Assembly (NCBI GenBank): GCA_938011245.1
Contig: CALLUJ010000010.1
Location: 1-46,216 of the forward strand
Reading direction: 5' to 3'
Length of the DNA stretch: 46,216 nucleotides
Source of the DNA: an uncultured Aquimarina sp.
Lineage (GTDB): Bacteria > Bacteroidota > Bacteroidia > Flavobacteriales > Flavobacteriaceae
The notes below the pieces were generated by a model, which was not told the DNA's origin, ran no database searches, and saw only the letters and a list, made by a program, of their open reading frames with translations. Positions 16,841 through 25,653 of this stretch are shown one piece after another (the stretch's first letter is position 1; the number at the start of each line of letters is the position of its first letter). Position numbers and translations under genes: made by a program.

Positions 16841-19800
16841 TGGAACAACTCACCGCAACTTTAGAAAAACTCGGGTTAGAGTTAGTTATTGGAATAGAAA
16901 CGCATATTAGATTAAACACAGCTACCAAATTATTTTGTAGCTGTGCTAATCAAGAAAACGAAACTCCAAACACCAATATCTGTTCGGTATGTACTGGACA
17001 AATGGGAGTATTACCTGCTATTAATAGCGAAGCTATACGCAAAGCCATTTTGTTTGGTAAAGCGGTAGATTCTTCTATGAAAAACGAAGTCTTATCTTGG
17101 GATCGTAAACATTACGAATATCCAGATCAGCCTAAAAACTTTCAGCTTACTCAATTTCATAACCCAATTATCCCTGACGGGGAGGTAAATTGTTACCGAG
17201 ACAACGGAACTGTTTTTAGTGTACAGATAGAACAAACACACCTAGAAGAAGATGCTGCCAAACTAATGCACGAGGGCAAGCAAAGTTTGGTAGATTTTAA
17301 CAAGTCTGGTGTACCTTTAATAGAGGTAGTAACCACCCCTTGTATTCGAAATATAAAGGATGCTGCTACCTATGCGCAATACCTACAACGTATTGTTCAA
17401 AATTTAAAAATATCGGAAGCCAACCTAGAAAAAGGAGAGTTTAAATCCGATGTTTCTGTGTCTTTACGCAAAAAAGGAACTACAGAGCTTAACCCACGTA
17501 CCGAAATCAAAAACTTAAACTCTTTTAAGTTTATGGTAGATGCTACCGTGGAAGAAGTGCAAAAGCAATTAGCGCATTACGAGGAGCTTAATACCTTCCG
17601 TCCAGATCAAACCACAGTATTATGGGACGAAGCCTTAAAGCAAACCAAAGTAATGCGTAAAAAGGAGTTTGCTGCAGATTACAGATTTGCACACGAGCCA
17701 GACATTCCTTTTGTTAATATAAAGTCCGCTCTAGAAACACTTACAGTAGACACTAGTCTATTGCCTTACGCTATAGAAACGGCTCAAATTAATGGTGGTG
17801 TGCGTCCTCAGGATGCTAAATTTTTTACTTCCGATCCTTTACGATCCAAAGTCTACTTAGCTATTAACGACACTATACAAGACCCGTTATTTGTAGCTAA
17901 AACATTACTGAATAATCTAAAGCCTGAGGCTTACGAAAAAGCAACCAATACGGTAGCTTTAACAGATATGTTTGCCAAATTTAAAGCAGGAAGTATTACT
18001 AATGTATTACTTGCCAACGCTATTAAAGAGTTGTTGAATAATCCAACATTTAATTATAAAAAATACTTTGCCGACAATTCTATTTCAGACGAAAGTCTTA
18101 TCCAGGCCATAGACCAGGTAATTGCTGCTAACGAAGCTATTGCTTCCGATATTAAAGCGGGAAACCAAGGTAAGGCTGGTATTTTAGTAGGTAAAGTAAT
18201 TGGCATTGTTGGTAAAGGCGTGTCGGGTAAAGTAGCTCGCGAAAAAATATTAGAGCGTTTAGCAGGTGGCTCTGAAAATAATAATGGTAAAAGTACTTCT
18301 ACCCTTACGGGAGAAGAAAAGGCGGCAGATATTAAAACGGAAACGGTTGTAGAAGAAGAATTACGCCAAATTCCTATAATCATCAAAGACAATTACCGTA
18401 CGCATATAATTAAAGATTTATCTGAAAGTAGCATTAACCAAACTGTAACGGTCGCTGGATGGGTAAATAGTGTTCGTGATCACGGAGATTTAGTTTTTAT
18501 AGATTTACGTGATTCTAGTTACGAAGTACTACAAGTACGTATTAACGGAAAAGACTTTGATAATTTAGATGAAATTTCGAAGCTTAAACCCGAATCGGTA
18601 ATTACGGTTAGTGGTAAAATAGTACAACGTAATGAGGACGATTACAATCCTGGAATTAAATCTGGAAAATTAGAATTAGATACCGAAAGTTTAGAAATGC
18701 TAAACTTATCTAAAACCCTTCCTTTTGAATTAAAAAGAGCCGCACGTACTAGCGAAAATATACGTTTTAAATATAAATTCCTTGACCACCGTAGTGCCGA
18801 ATCTAGAAAGGCAATTATAAATCGTCATCGTGTAATTAAATTATTACGCGATATGTTGGACGAAGATAACTTCCTAGAAGTAGAAACGCCTATCCTAACT
18901 GGAGGTACCGACGAAGGAGCACGTGAATTTATTGTACCTAGTCGTAAATTTGCAGGTTCTTTCTACACCTTACCACAAGCACCTCAGCAATTTAAGCAAA
19001 TGCTAATGGTAGGTGGTTTTGAAAAATATTTTCAAATAGCACGTTGTTTCCGAGACGAGGATTCTCGTGGTGATCGTCAGCCCGAATTTACACAGTTAGA
19101 TATCGAAATGGCATTTGCTAGTATGCAAGATATTATAGATTTAAACACTAAAATGTTTAATAAAATAGTAACCAAAGTTTACGGTAAAAAATGGATTTTA
19201 CGTCCGTTTGAAGTAATTACCTACAAAGAAGCTATGGACAAGTATGGTTGCGATAGACCAGACTTACGCTTTGGGCTGGAAATGCAAGATATTACCCAAA
19301 TTGTAAACGGTACTACCTTCCAAGTATTTAGCAAACCCATTGAAGCGGGTGGTATTGTAAAATGTATTAAAGTAGATGCGGCTTCTCAAGGAGGTAAGCG
19401 TATGTCCAAAGGACAAATAGAAAAGCTTACTGCTACTGCTCAAGAGCATGGTTTAGGTGGTTTAGCTTACATTATTGTAAACGAAAATGATTTACAATCG
19501 CCAATTATCAAATTCTTAGGAGAAGAAATTGCTGCAGGAATTATAACTGCCACGAAAGCAGAAGTTGGAGATATCGTATTCTTTTCTGCTGCAGATTACA
19601 CTACTGCAAATAAGGCTCTAGATGCCGTACGACAAGAACTAGGGGCTATGTTAAAATTGATTAACCCTAAAGAACTTCGTCCAGCATGGGTAGTAGATTT
19701 CCCAATGTTCGAAAAAACGGACGAAGGCCGTTGGACATTTACGCATAACCCATTCTCTATGCCTGCTATTTACGACTTGGAAAAACACATGAATGGTAAA

Positions 19801-20175
19801 GAAGATGAAATAGGAAGTATCATTGCCCAACAATACGATTTAATCCTTAACGGATACGAAATCGGAGGAGGTTCTGTACGCGCGCACAAGCCCGAAATTT
19901 TAGAGGCCACCTATAAAAATATGGGTTACAATAAAGAAGAAATGATGAAGAGTGTAGGCACTATGTACGATGCTTTCCACTACGGAGCTCCGCCGCACGG
20001 AGGTATTGCTTGGGGTGTTGACCGTTTAATGATGATTTTAGAGAAAAAAGCTTCTATCCGAGAGGTAATGGCCTTCCCTAAAACAGGTTCTAGTGAAGAC
20101 TTGTTATTTGGTAGCCCTTCTCCATTATCCGAAACTAAGGTTGCAGCAGCGAATGTAAAATTGATTAAAAAGTAG
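16840..20175 (+). CDS. gatB/aspS: Fused GatB amidotransferase subunit and aspartyl-tRNA synthetase
   Basis: One unbroken 1111-residue frame. Residues 1-477 are a full GatB: the VIGIETHIRL start, zinc cysteines C33/C35 and C48/C51, the transamidation/kinase region, and the C-terminal YqeY-type tail ending in KILERLAG. A polar linker (about 478-517, rich in Ser, Thr and Glu) leads to a full bacterial-type AspRS. That part has an OB anticodon-binding domain (about 518-625), class II motif 1 (EVETPILTGG), LPQAPQQFKQML, motif 2 with R738 (FRDEDSRGDRQPEF), the GAD insertion, and motif 3 with R1062 (GGIAWGVDRLMM). The protein should charge tRNA with Asp and amidate it on the same chain with GatA and GatC. 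H548 in RDHGDLVF sits where discriminating AspRS such as that of E. coli has Leu. Confidence 0.95.
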   Translation: MEQLTATLEKLGLELVIGIETHIRLNTATKLFCSCANQENETPNTNICSVCTGQMGVLPAINSEAIRKAILFGKAVDSSMKNEVLSWDRKHYEYPDQPKNFQLTQFHNPIIPDGEVNCYRDNGTVFSVQIEQTHLEEDAAKLMHEGKQSLVDFNKSGVPLIEVVTTPCIRNIKDAATYAQYLQRIVQNLKISEANLEKGEFKSDVSVSLRKKGTTELNPRTEIKNLNSFKFMVDATVEEVQKQLAHYEELNTFRPDQTTVLWDEALKQTKVMRKKEFAADYRFAHEPDIPFVNIKSALETLTVDTSLLPYAIETAQINGGVRPQDAKFFTSDPLRSKVYLAINDTIQDPLFVAKTLLNNLKPEAYEKATNTVALTDMFAKFKAGSITNVLLANAIKELLNNPTFNYKKYFADNSISDESLIQAIDQVIAANEAIASDIKAGNQGKAGILVGKVIGIVGKGVSGKVAREKILERLAGGSENNNGKSTSTLTGEEKAADIKTETVVEEELRQIPIIIKDNYRTHIIKDLSESSINQTVTVAGWVNSVRDHGDLVFIDLRDSSYEVLQVRINGKDFDNLDEISKLKPESVITVSGKIVQRNEDDYNPGIKSGKLELDTESLEMLNLSKTLPFELKRAARTSENIRFKYKFLDHRSAESRKAIINRHRVIKLLRDMLDEDNFLEVETPILTGGTDEGAREFIVPSRKFAGSFYTLPQAPQQFKQMLMVGGFEKYFQIARCFRDEDSRGDRQPEFTQLDIEMAFASMQDIIDLNTKMFNKIVTKVYGKKWILRPFEVITYKEAMDKYGCDRPDLRFGLEMQDITQIVNGTTFQVFSKPIEAGGIVKCIKVDAASQGGKRMSKGQIEKLTATAQEHGLGGLAYIIVNENDLQSPIIKFLGEEIAAGIITATKAEVGDIVFFSAADYTTANKALDAVRQELGAMLKLINPKELRPAWVVDFPMFEKTDEGRWTFTHNPFSMPAIYDLEKHMNGKEDEIGSIIAQQYDLILNGYEIGGGSVRAHKPEILEATYKNMGYNKEEMMKSVGTMYDAFHYGAPPHGGIAWGVDRLMMILEKKASIREVMAFPKTGSSEDLLFGSPSPLSETKVAAANVKLIKK

Positions 20176-20196
20176 AGTACGATTTTCTCTACTTTT
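20168..20196 (+). terminator. Probable terminator after gatB/aspS
   Basis: A 10-bp perfect stem (AAAAGTAGAG with CTCTACTTTT, 9-nt loop) spans the stop codon of gatB/aspS. There is only a short T-run inside the 3' arm, so efficiency is uncertain. Confidence 0.6.
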
Positions 20197-20221
20197 AAAA
20201 ATATTTTGATAACCAAGTGTA

Positions 20222-20430
20222 AATTTAACATTACTAAAGTCGTATCCAGTATAGAAGTTGTAGAGGAATATGGCACTGCTAGAGTTTGTTTACTTAGTCT
20301 CAAAGAGTATTAAAAATGGACTAGTCCAACTCTAAATTGGGGGTGTGATAGTTCAATAATTGTATATTAAATTTGGAGACCGAATAGTTCTTAATTTGGT
20401 AACGAGCCCATACAGAGTTTTAATAGTATT
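20222..20430 (+). mobile_element. Decayed 3' end of an IS256-family transposase (relic copy A)
   Basis: This gene-free stretch aligns base by base with the 3' end of the transposase at 23011-23772 and its downstream flank. For example, GGCACTGCTAGAGTTTGT matches GGCACTACTTAAACTGGT, and TATATTAAATTTGGAGAC matches TATATTAAATTTGAAGAT. Similarity continues about 40 nt past the stop codon of the better copy. Stops and at least one frameshift break the reading frame, so it is a relic. It is in the same orientation as the second copy. The rest of 20431-20507 shows nothing I can name. Confidence 0.7.
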
Positions 20431-20507
20431 CCCTAAATATAGCTAATTAAATTCGCTATATTTCATGTATTTACAACTATAATTCCCCCAAAAATAAACG
20501 ACTTTAA

Positions 20508-21428
20508 ATGAAGGAATACCTACGACTCCAATTCAAAATAATAAACCGAAAAATGATTGATTTTGGAATTCCTCTTTCAGTTGGATACACACTCATTACT
20601 TTTATTTTTATCTTACTATCCAACTATCTATTTGAAAGATTAGAATATGCAAATTACGTTTATGCTCTTTTTGCATTAAGTTTTGTCTTAAAATTAAGTG
20701 ACACCAAAAGAAATGATTTCTTAAAATCTATTTTCAACAAAACAGACTACAAAATATTGAGGATATTGGAAAACATTATTTTTTGCTCTCCTTTTACTGT
20801 ATTTTTAATCTATCAAAAACAATTTGTTATTCCTTTTATTTTGATTTTTTGTGTAACATTCGTTGCAATGTTTAATTTTCGTTTAAATCTTAACGTAACA
20901 ATCCCAACACCATTTGGTAAAAAACCATTTGAGTTTCCAGTTGGCTTTAGAAAAACATTTTATATTTTCCCGATAGCATATTTTTTAACTTATATTTCAA
21001 TATCAATAAAAAATTTTGGCTTAGGTATTTTTTCTATGCTAATAATTGGATTTACTTGTTTTTCTTACTATTCAAAAATCGAAAATGAATATTTCGTATG
21101 GAATTACAACTTATCTCCTAAAGAATTTTTAGTAGAAAAAACAAAAACGTGTTTAATCTACTTTACACTTCTTAACTTACCAATTACGATAACTTTAAGT
21201 ATTTCATTTTTTAAAGAAATAGATATTTTAATTGTATTTCTTCTTTTGTGTTATACATACCTAGTTGCAATAGTATTTGCTAAATATTCTTCTTTCCCCA
21301 ACGAAATAAATATATCTCAAATAATTTTAATTGCAATTAGCTTGTTATTTCCGCCTATACTTCTAGTATTTATTCCTCTTTCTTATTCCCAATCAATTAA
21401 AAAATTAAATACTGTATTAAATAATTAA
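20508..21428 (+). CDS. ABC-2-like membrane permease subunit
   Basis: A hydrophobic protein of 306 residues with about 8-9 predicted membrane segments, for example around 20-40, 44-60, 85-105, 112-128, 150-166, 172-190, 218-236, 240-256 and 270-295. No soluble domain is present. It is followed immediately by an ABC ATPase, which makes it the probable membrane partner of an exporter, as in small ABC-2 systems. I do not recognise a specific family or substrate. It sits in the accessory segment between the IS256 relics, and its codon use is very AT-rich, though not obviously more so than the neighbours. Confidence 0.75.
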   Translation: MKEYLRLQFKIINRKMIDFGIPLSVGYTLITFIFILLSNYLFERLEYANYVYALFALSFVLKLSDTKRNDFLKSIFNKTDYKILRILENIIFCSPFTVFLIYQKQFVIPFILIFCVTFVAMFNFRLNLNVTIPTPFGKKPFEFPVGFRKTFYIFPIAYFLTYISISIKNFGLGIFSMLIIGFTCFSYYSKIENEYFVWNYNLSPKEFLVEKTKTCLIYFTLLNLPITITLSISFFKEIDILIVFLLLCYTYLVAIVFAKYSSFPNEINISQIILIAISLLFPPILLVFIPLSYSQSIKKLNTVLNN

Positions 21429-22092
21429 AATTGAAAAATTATCAAAATTCTATGGTAAAAAACAAGTCTTAGACTCAATAGATTTAGAATTTGAAAAAGG
21501 CAAAACATATGGAATCGTCGGTGAAAATGGAGCAGGAAAAACAACACTCTTTAGATGTATTTCAGGACTCGAAAACTATAAAGGAACTATTTCTTCTGAA
21601 TATACTAATCTAAAAGATCATTTAGGACTTTTACAAACAGAACCTTTCTTTTTTTCAAAGATAACTGGAAAAGAATATATTCAATTACTTGCCAACGCAA
21701 GACAAAATAAATTAACCCATATTGAGGATAGAAACATATTTGATTTGCCATTAGCACAATATGCTTCAAGCTACTCTACCGGAATGAAAAAGAAATTGGC
21801 TCTTACTTCCGTACTTTTACAAGAAAATAATGTGTTTATTCTTGATGAGCCTTTCAATGGTGTGGATATTCAAAGTAATTTAGTTATTACAGAAATAATA
21901 AAAAAATTAAAGAAGATAGTAATTATATCCTCTCATATATTTTCAACTCTAGCGGAAACCTGTGATGAAATTTATTTAATGAAAAACGGAAAAATAATAA
22001 AAAAAGTAACGGAAGCCAATTTTAATAATCTAGAAAAAGAAATGAAAAATTTTACGCTTGGCAACCAAATTGACAAACTGAAATTGGAATAA
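21421..22092 (+). CDS. ABC transporter ATPase without a canonical start codon
   Basis: The open frame runs from 21421 to 22092 (223 residues), normal for an ABC-2 ATPase. It contains a Walker A (GENGAGKTT), a Q-loop (LLQTEPFF), a signature (SYSTGMKKK, a common variant of LSGGQ), a Walker B (VFILDEPFNGVD) and an H-loop (ISSHIF). An in-frame stop lies at 21418-21420, and no ATG, GTG or TTG occurs before 21745, which is past Walker A. The natural N terminus would be IIKIEKLSKFYGKK, starting at ATA (21421) or ATT (21424), overlapping the permease stop. Either a rare start is used through translational coupling or the gene has lost its start. All catalytic motifs are intact, which favours recent loss or real use. 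Confidence 0.8.
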   Translation: MIKIEKLSKFYGKKQVLDSIDLEFEKGKTYGIVGENGAGKTTLFRCISGLENYKGTISSEYTNLKDHLGLLQTEPFFFSKITGKEYIQLLANARQNKLTHIEDRNIFDLPLAQYASSYSTGMKKKLALTSVLLQENNVFILDEPFNGVDIQSNLVITEIIKKLKKIVIISSHIFSTLAETCDEIYLMKNGKIIKKVTEANFNNLEKEMKNFTLGNQIDKLKLE

Positions 22093-22145
22093 ATATTAGT
22101 TGATAATACGATACTCATAAGCTATAGTTAATAAAGCTGAATATT

Positions 22146-22201
22146 TTTTTGGGATGCGTAATTTAAACCTTGGGCAAGGTTTAAATTACGCATCCCAAAA
22201 A
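22146..22201. repeat. Near-perfect 27-bp palindrome
   Basis: Positions 22146-22172 pair with 22175-22201 without a mismatch, with a centre of only two bases (GG). The arms contain GGGATGCGTAATTTAAACCT and its complement, flanked by T-run and A-run. It lies 54 nt after the ABC ATPase stop and 59 nt before the stop of the convergent gene. It may be a bidirectional terminator or the product of an insertion or MITE-like sequence. Confidence 0.85.
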
Positions 22202-22259
22202 TTGATAATAGGTCTATAGTCTCGTCCACGATCTTAGCCCTACTTACAGGCTAAGGCAT

Positions 22260-22694
22260 CTACATACCGGGCCCCTTTTTCTTATGTTTTTTTCTTGATG
22301 GGGCAGCTGAAGTTTTAGGTTTTTCTTCTGTGAATCTTTGTAAATCCTCATATGCCTGCCTAGATGAATTAGGAGATGGTGGACTAAATTTGCTTCTACT
22401 AGTATGTTTTACTTTTTTACCAGATTTCATCGTCGTTTCTTCGACGTACCTTTCAGTTGGCATTCCATTTCTATTTACAGTTTGATTCTGCGCAGTATAT
22501 TTTTTTGTAGATTGTACCTTATTTCTTCCCACGTTATCTGCATTTTTATGATCTGTGGTAATTCTACCGTGTTCTTGTGTATTATTATTACGAAAATATG
22601 ATGTTTGATTCGGTGTACCTTTATTGGTGGAACCTATAAATTTATCTGTATTATACACATGATCCATATAACCTTCGTGTTTGCGTTTACTCAT
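22260..22694 (-). CDS. Polar, probably disordered hypothetical protein
   Basis: A 144-residue protein with no signal peptide or membrane segment. It is rich in Asn, Thr, Ser, Lys and Arg and ends in a strongly basic SRKKHKKKGPGM tail. It carries no motif I recognise. The composition suggests an unstructured, possibly nucleic-acid-binding protein, but that is only inferred from charge. It is convergent with the ABC genes and sits within the IS256-flanked segment. It is read as a gene mainly because of its length and an uninterrupted frame in AT-rich DNA, so confidence is moderate. Confidence 0.6.
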   Translation of the reverse strand: MSKRKHEGYMDHVYNTDKFIGSTNKGTPNQTSYFRNNNTQEHGRITTDHKNADNVGRNKVQSTKKYTAQNQTVNRNGMPTERYVEETTMKSGKKVKHTSRSKFSPPSPNSSRQAYEDLQRFTEEKPKTSAAPSRKKHKKKGPGM

Positions 22695-23010
22695 AATTTT
22701 GTTTTTAAATTTTAAATTCTTAAACTGAATATTCTTCTTTTATCTTATGATTTTATTTTGCTGCAGCAAATAATCCCTTATACTATAAAGACCATTAAGA
22801 CAACATTTACCCTACAAAAATTAATCCTTTACATCAATTTATATTTTAAATACCCCAATTAATCTAATGGATTTATTTGTAATTTTAGTTTTGTAGCAAG
22901 AAGCACACTACTTTAACTCTGGATTCCTAAGCCATTAGTATATATTTTAACATCTAGACCTGGATAACCTTCTGTTAAGTTCAGACAATAGATAATATGA
23001 CTATCCGTAA
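22695..23010. other. AT-rich spacer without a recognisable gene
   Basis: This stretch should hold the promoter of the minus-strand hypothetical gene and the 5' half of the transposase relic. I could not align it convincingly with an IS256 N terminus, and no intact small frame or hairpin stands out. Confidence 0.5.
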
Positions 23011-23772
23011 TTAATCCCAGATATAAAAGCTTGGCAAAGTCGCCCTTTAGAAGCTATGTACTGCATTGTTTAGCTGGATGCCATGCATTACAAAGTTAGA
23101 GTTGAAGGAAAAGTTGTTCATAAAGCGATTTATAATATTTTAGGTATTAACCGCGAGGGACATAAAGAAATATTGGGAATGTATATTTCGGAAAGTGAAG
23201 GCGCTAACTTTTGGTTACAAGTCCTAACAGATTTGGAACAAAGGGGGCTCAAGGACATCCTGATAGCCTGCACAGATAATTTAAAAGGCTTTACACAGGC
23301 TATCTTAAGTATTTATCCTAAAGCAACAACACAGCTCTGTATTGTGCACCAAATTAGAAATTCTTTGAAATATATAGCCTCCAAAGATCAAAAAGAGTTT
23401 TTAAAAGACTTAAAATTGGTTTATCGTGCCCTTAACAAGGAGTTGGCAGAAGACGAACTCTTAAAATTAGAAGAAAAATGGGGAGCTAAATACCCTGTAG
23501 TTATTGAGAGTTGGCAACGAAACTGGGAGGAATTATCACAGTATTTTGATTTTGGACCTCAAATAAGAAAGATGATTTATACCACTAACGCTGTAGAAGG
23601 TTTTCACAGACAAATCCGAACAGTAACCAAAACTAAGGGGGCTTTTACTAGCGATATGGCACTACTTAAACTGGTATACTTAGCAACAAAAAATATTGAA
23701 AAAAAGTGGACAACACCTCTTCAAAATTGGAGCTTGATTATACAGCAATTATATATTAAATTTGAAGATTGA
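23011..23772 (+). pseudogene. IS256-family (mutator-type) transposase, truncated and interrupted (copy B)
   Basis: The C-terminal two thirds of an IS256-type DDE transposase. Reading from 23011, the frame gives LIPDIKAWQSRPLEAMYCIV, then a TAG at 23071-23073 where the family has Tyr, then LDAMHYKV and an open frame to 23772. The catalytic Asp of LDA, the second Asp in ACTDNLKGF, the HQIRNS motif and the Glu of TTNAVEGFHR are all present. The N-terminal DNA-binding part is missing and a TAA precedes 23011. It is therefore inactive on its own. A shorter, more decayed copy lies at 20222-20430 in the same orientation. Confidence 0.88.
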
Positions 23773-23858
23773 GTGATACTCGATTTAGCGACTAAACCCC
23801 ATATTAATTTATAATCAAAGTTACTTCCTGTATTTCTAGTATTTATAAAAAATCGTTC

Positions 23859-24017
23859 TCATTCAATTATTCTTTCTGTTTCCATAAAGCTAGTAAACTC
23901 TATCAAATCCCATTCTCCCAAAAGTTGCTTTTCAGTAATCTGAATTTGAGAATCATCGTCACTACTACACGATATTATTGCAACACCCATTAGCATCAGC
24001 AAAAAACATCTTTTCAA
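23859..24017 (-). pseudogene. Truncated lipoprotein gene
   Basis: A 52-codon minus-strand frame starts at TTG (24017) and gives a lipoprotein signal (MKRCFLLMLMGVAIISC with the lipobox cysteine) followed by SSDDDSQIQITEKQLLGEWDL. This is the normal start of lipocalin-like lipoproteins of Flavobacteriaceae, which are usually 130-160 residues. Here a TGA (23859-23861) stops it. The same frame continues past the stop with a plausible beta-strand sequence (NTGSNFDYKLIWGL), ending near the transposase relic. It is probably a lipoprotein gene broken by a nonsense change and by insertion-sequence activity. Confidence 0.6.
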
Positions 24018-24060
24018 ATTTTTACATATCTAAACATTAATCTTCTTTAAATTTAGTAAT

Positions 24061-25602
24061 CTACCTCAACATTTTATTTAGTATTCCCAATGCACCTCTT
24101 ATAAAAGTAGCACTCGTAAGTACTTTTACCACTGCTTTAGTGGTGCTATTACTAGTTGACCTCGTAAATCTTCTTTTAGTTGAAGTGGACTTTCTATCCA
24201 ATTTTTCACGCTCTTTCTTGGCTATTTCTTTAGCTTCGTCCGCCTCTGCCTTTTTAATCTTTTCTGTAAGTAACTCCAACGCACTTTCTCTATCAATAAC
24301 TTCGTTGTATTTTTTAACTAAATTAGAAGCATCAGTAAGTGCTTTTAATTCACTTTTAGTTAATATATCCATTCTGCTCATTGGTGCTCTAAGCATAGTT
24401 TGCGCCAAGGGAGACGGACGTCCTTTTTCGTCTAATGCCGAAACCAAAGCTTCTCCTATTCCTAAATTAGTTAATACCTCAGAAGTATTATAAAACTCTG
24501 AAATGGGGTAATTTTCTGCAGTAAGTTTAATTGCTTTCCTATCTTTTGCCGTAAAGGCTCTAAGCGCATGTTGTATTTTTAACCCTAACTGTCCTAAAAC
24601 ACCATCTGGAACATCTGTAGGGTTTTGAGTTACGAAGTATAGTCCTACCCCCTTGGATCTAATTAATTTCACAATATTTTCAATCTGATTAATTAGGGCA
24701 TTAGAAGCTTGATTAAAAATTAAATGTGCCTCATCCAAAAACAATACTAACTCTGGTCTATCACTATCTCCTTGCTCTGGCATTGTACTATATATTTCTG
24801 CCAATAGACTTAGCATAAATGTAGAAAATAGTTTAGGTTTATCTTGAATATCCGTTAAACGTATAATGTTAATATAGCCTCTTCCTTCATTATCTTGACG
24901 TAATAAATCTTCTATTTCAAAAGATCGTTCTCCAAAAAACAAGTCCCCTCCTTGTTGTTCTATTTCTATTATTTTTCTAATAATAGAACCTGTAGAGGTT
25001 TTAGAAATGGAACCATATTCTTCTTGAATTTCTTTTTTTCCTACACCAGTGGCATATTGTAATGCTTTCTTTAAATCTGCTAAGTCTAATAGTGGTAGTT
25101 TATTATCATCGCAATATTTAAAAATAACAGATAAAATTCCTGCTTGGGTTTCGGTAACATTTAAAATACGAGACAACAATACTGGTCCAAATTCACTTAC
25201 CGTAGCTCGTAAACGTGTTCCTGCCTGCTCAGAAAGTGTTAAAATTTCTACCGGAAACCCATTCGCTTCAAAAGGAATCCCAATTTTTTGGTGTCGTTCG
25301 TCAATTTTTTCATGCCCTGAGCTTGGTTGAGCTATTCCACTTAAATCGCCTTTTAAATCCATTAACAATACTGGAATCCCTTTATTACTAAGGTTTTCGG
25401 CTAATACTTGCAATGTTTTAGTTTTTCCTGTACCTGTAGCACCTGCTATTAACCCATGACGGTTTAAGGTTTTTAATGGTATTTTAATTTGAGCATCTGC
25501 CAAGGTTTCTCCTTCTAGCATCCCTGCCCCTAAAGCAATAAAATCTCCTTTAGTTGTATAACCTTCTTTTATATGATTAATAAAGTTTTGTGTTCTACTC
25601 AT
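24061..25602 (-). CDS. HerA-like (DUF853) ATPase
   Basis: A 513-residue P-loop ATPase of the HerA/FtsK superfamily, DUF853/YjgR type. Walker A is AGATGTGKTK (K60-T61), and Walker B is LVLFLDEAH in the middle of the protein. A QNPTDVP sensor segment and an LGIGEALVS block follow, all typical of the group. A charged coiled-coil (about 425-480) leads to a basic tail. HerA homologues are helicase or DNA-translocase motors, but the cellular role of the YjgR branch is not established. It is a single gene upstream of the decayed accessory segment and likely marks the old chromosome edge. Confidence 0.9.
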   Translation of the reverse strand: MSRTQNFINHIKEGYTTKGDFIALGAGMLEGETLADAQIKIPLKTLNRHGLIAGATGTGKTKTLQVLAENLSNKGIPVLLMDLKGDLSGIAQPSSGHEKIDERHQKIGIPFEANGFPVEILTLSEQAGTRLRATVSEFGPVLLSRILNVTETQAGILSVIFKYCDDNKLPLLDLADLKKALQYATGVGKKEIQEEYGSISKTSTGSIIRKIIEIEQQGGDLFFGERSFEIEDLLRQDNEGRGYINIIRLTDIQDKPKLFSTFMLSLLAEIYSTMPEQGDSDRPELVLFLDEAHLIFNQASNALINQIENIVKLIRSKGVGLYFVTQNPTDVPDGVLGQLGLKIQHALRAFTAKDRKAIKLTAENYPISEFYNTSEVLTNLGIGEALVSALDEKGRPSPLAQTMLRAPMSRMDILTKSELKALTDASNLVKKYNEVIDRESALELLTEKIKKAEADEAKEIAKKEREKLDRKSTSTKRRFTRSTSNSTTKAVVKVLTSATFIRGALGILNKMLR

Positions 25603-25653
25603 TTCTATAATTTTGTAAACCGAATTATAAGTTTGTCTAATTTATATTGTATC

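Noticed and set aside
21745..22092. A 115-residue ABC-like frame beginning at TTG 21745
   Set aside because: It would lack Walker A. The same frame is open from 21421 and encodes a complete ATPase, so 21745 is an internal codon.
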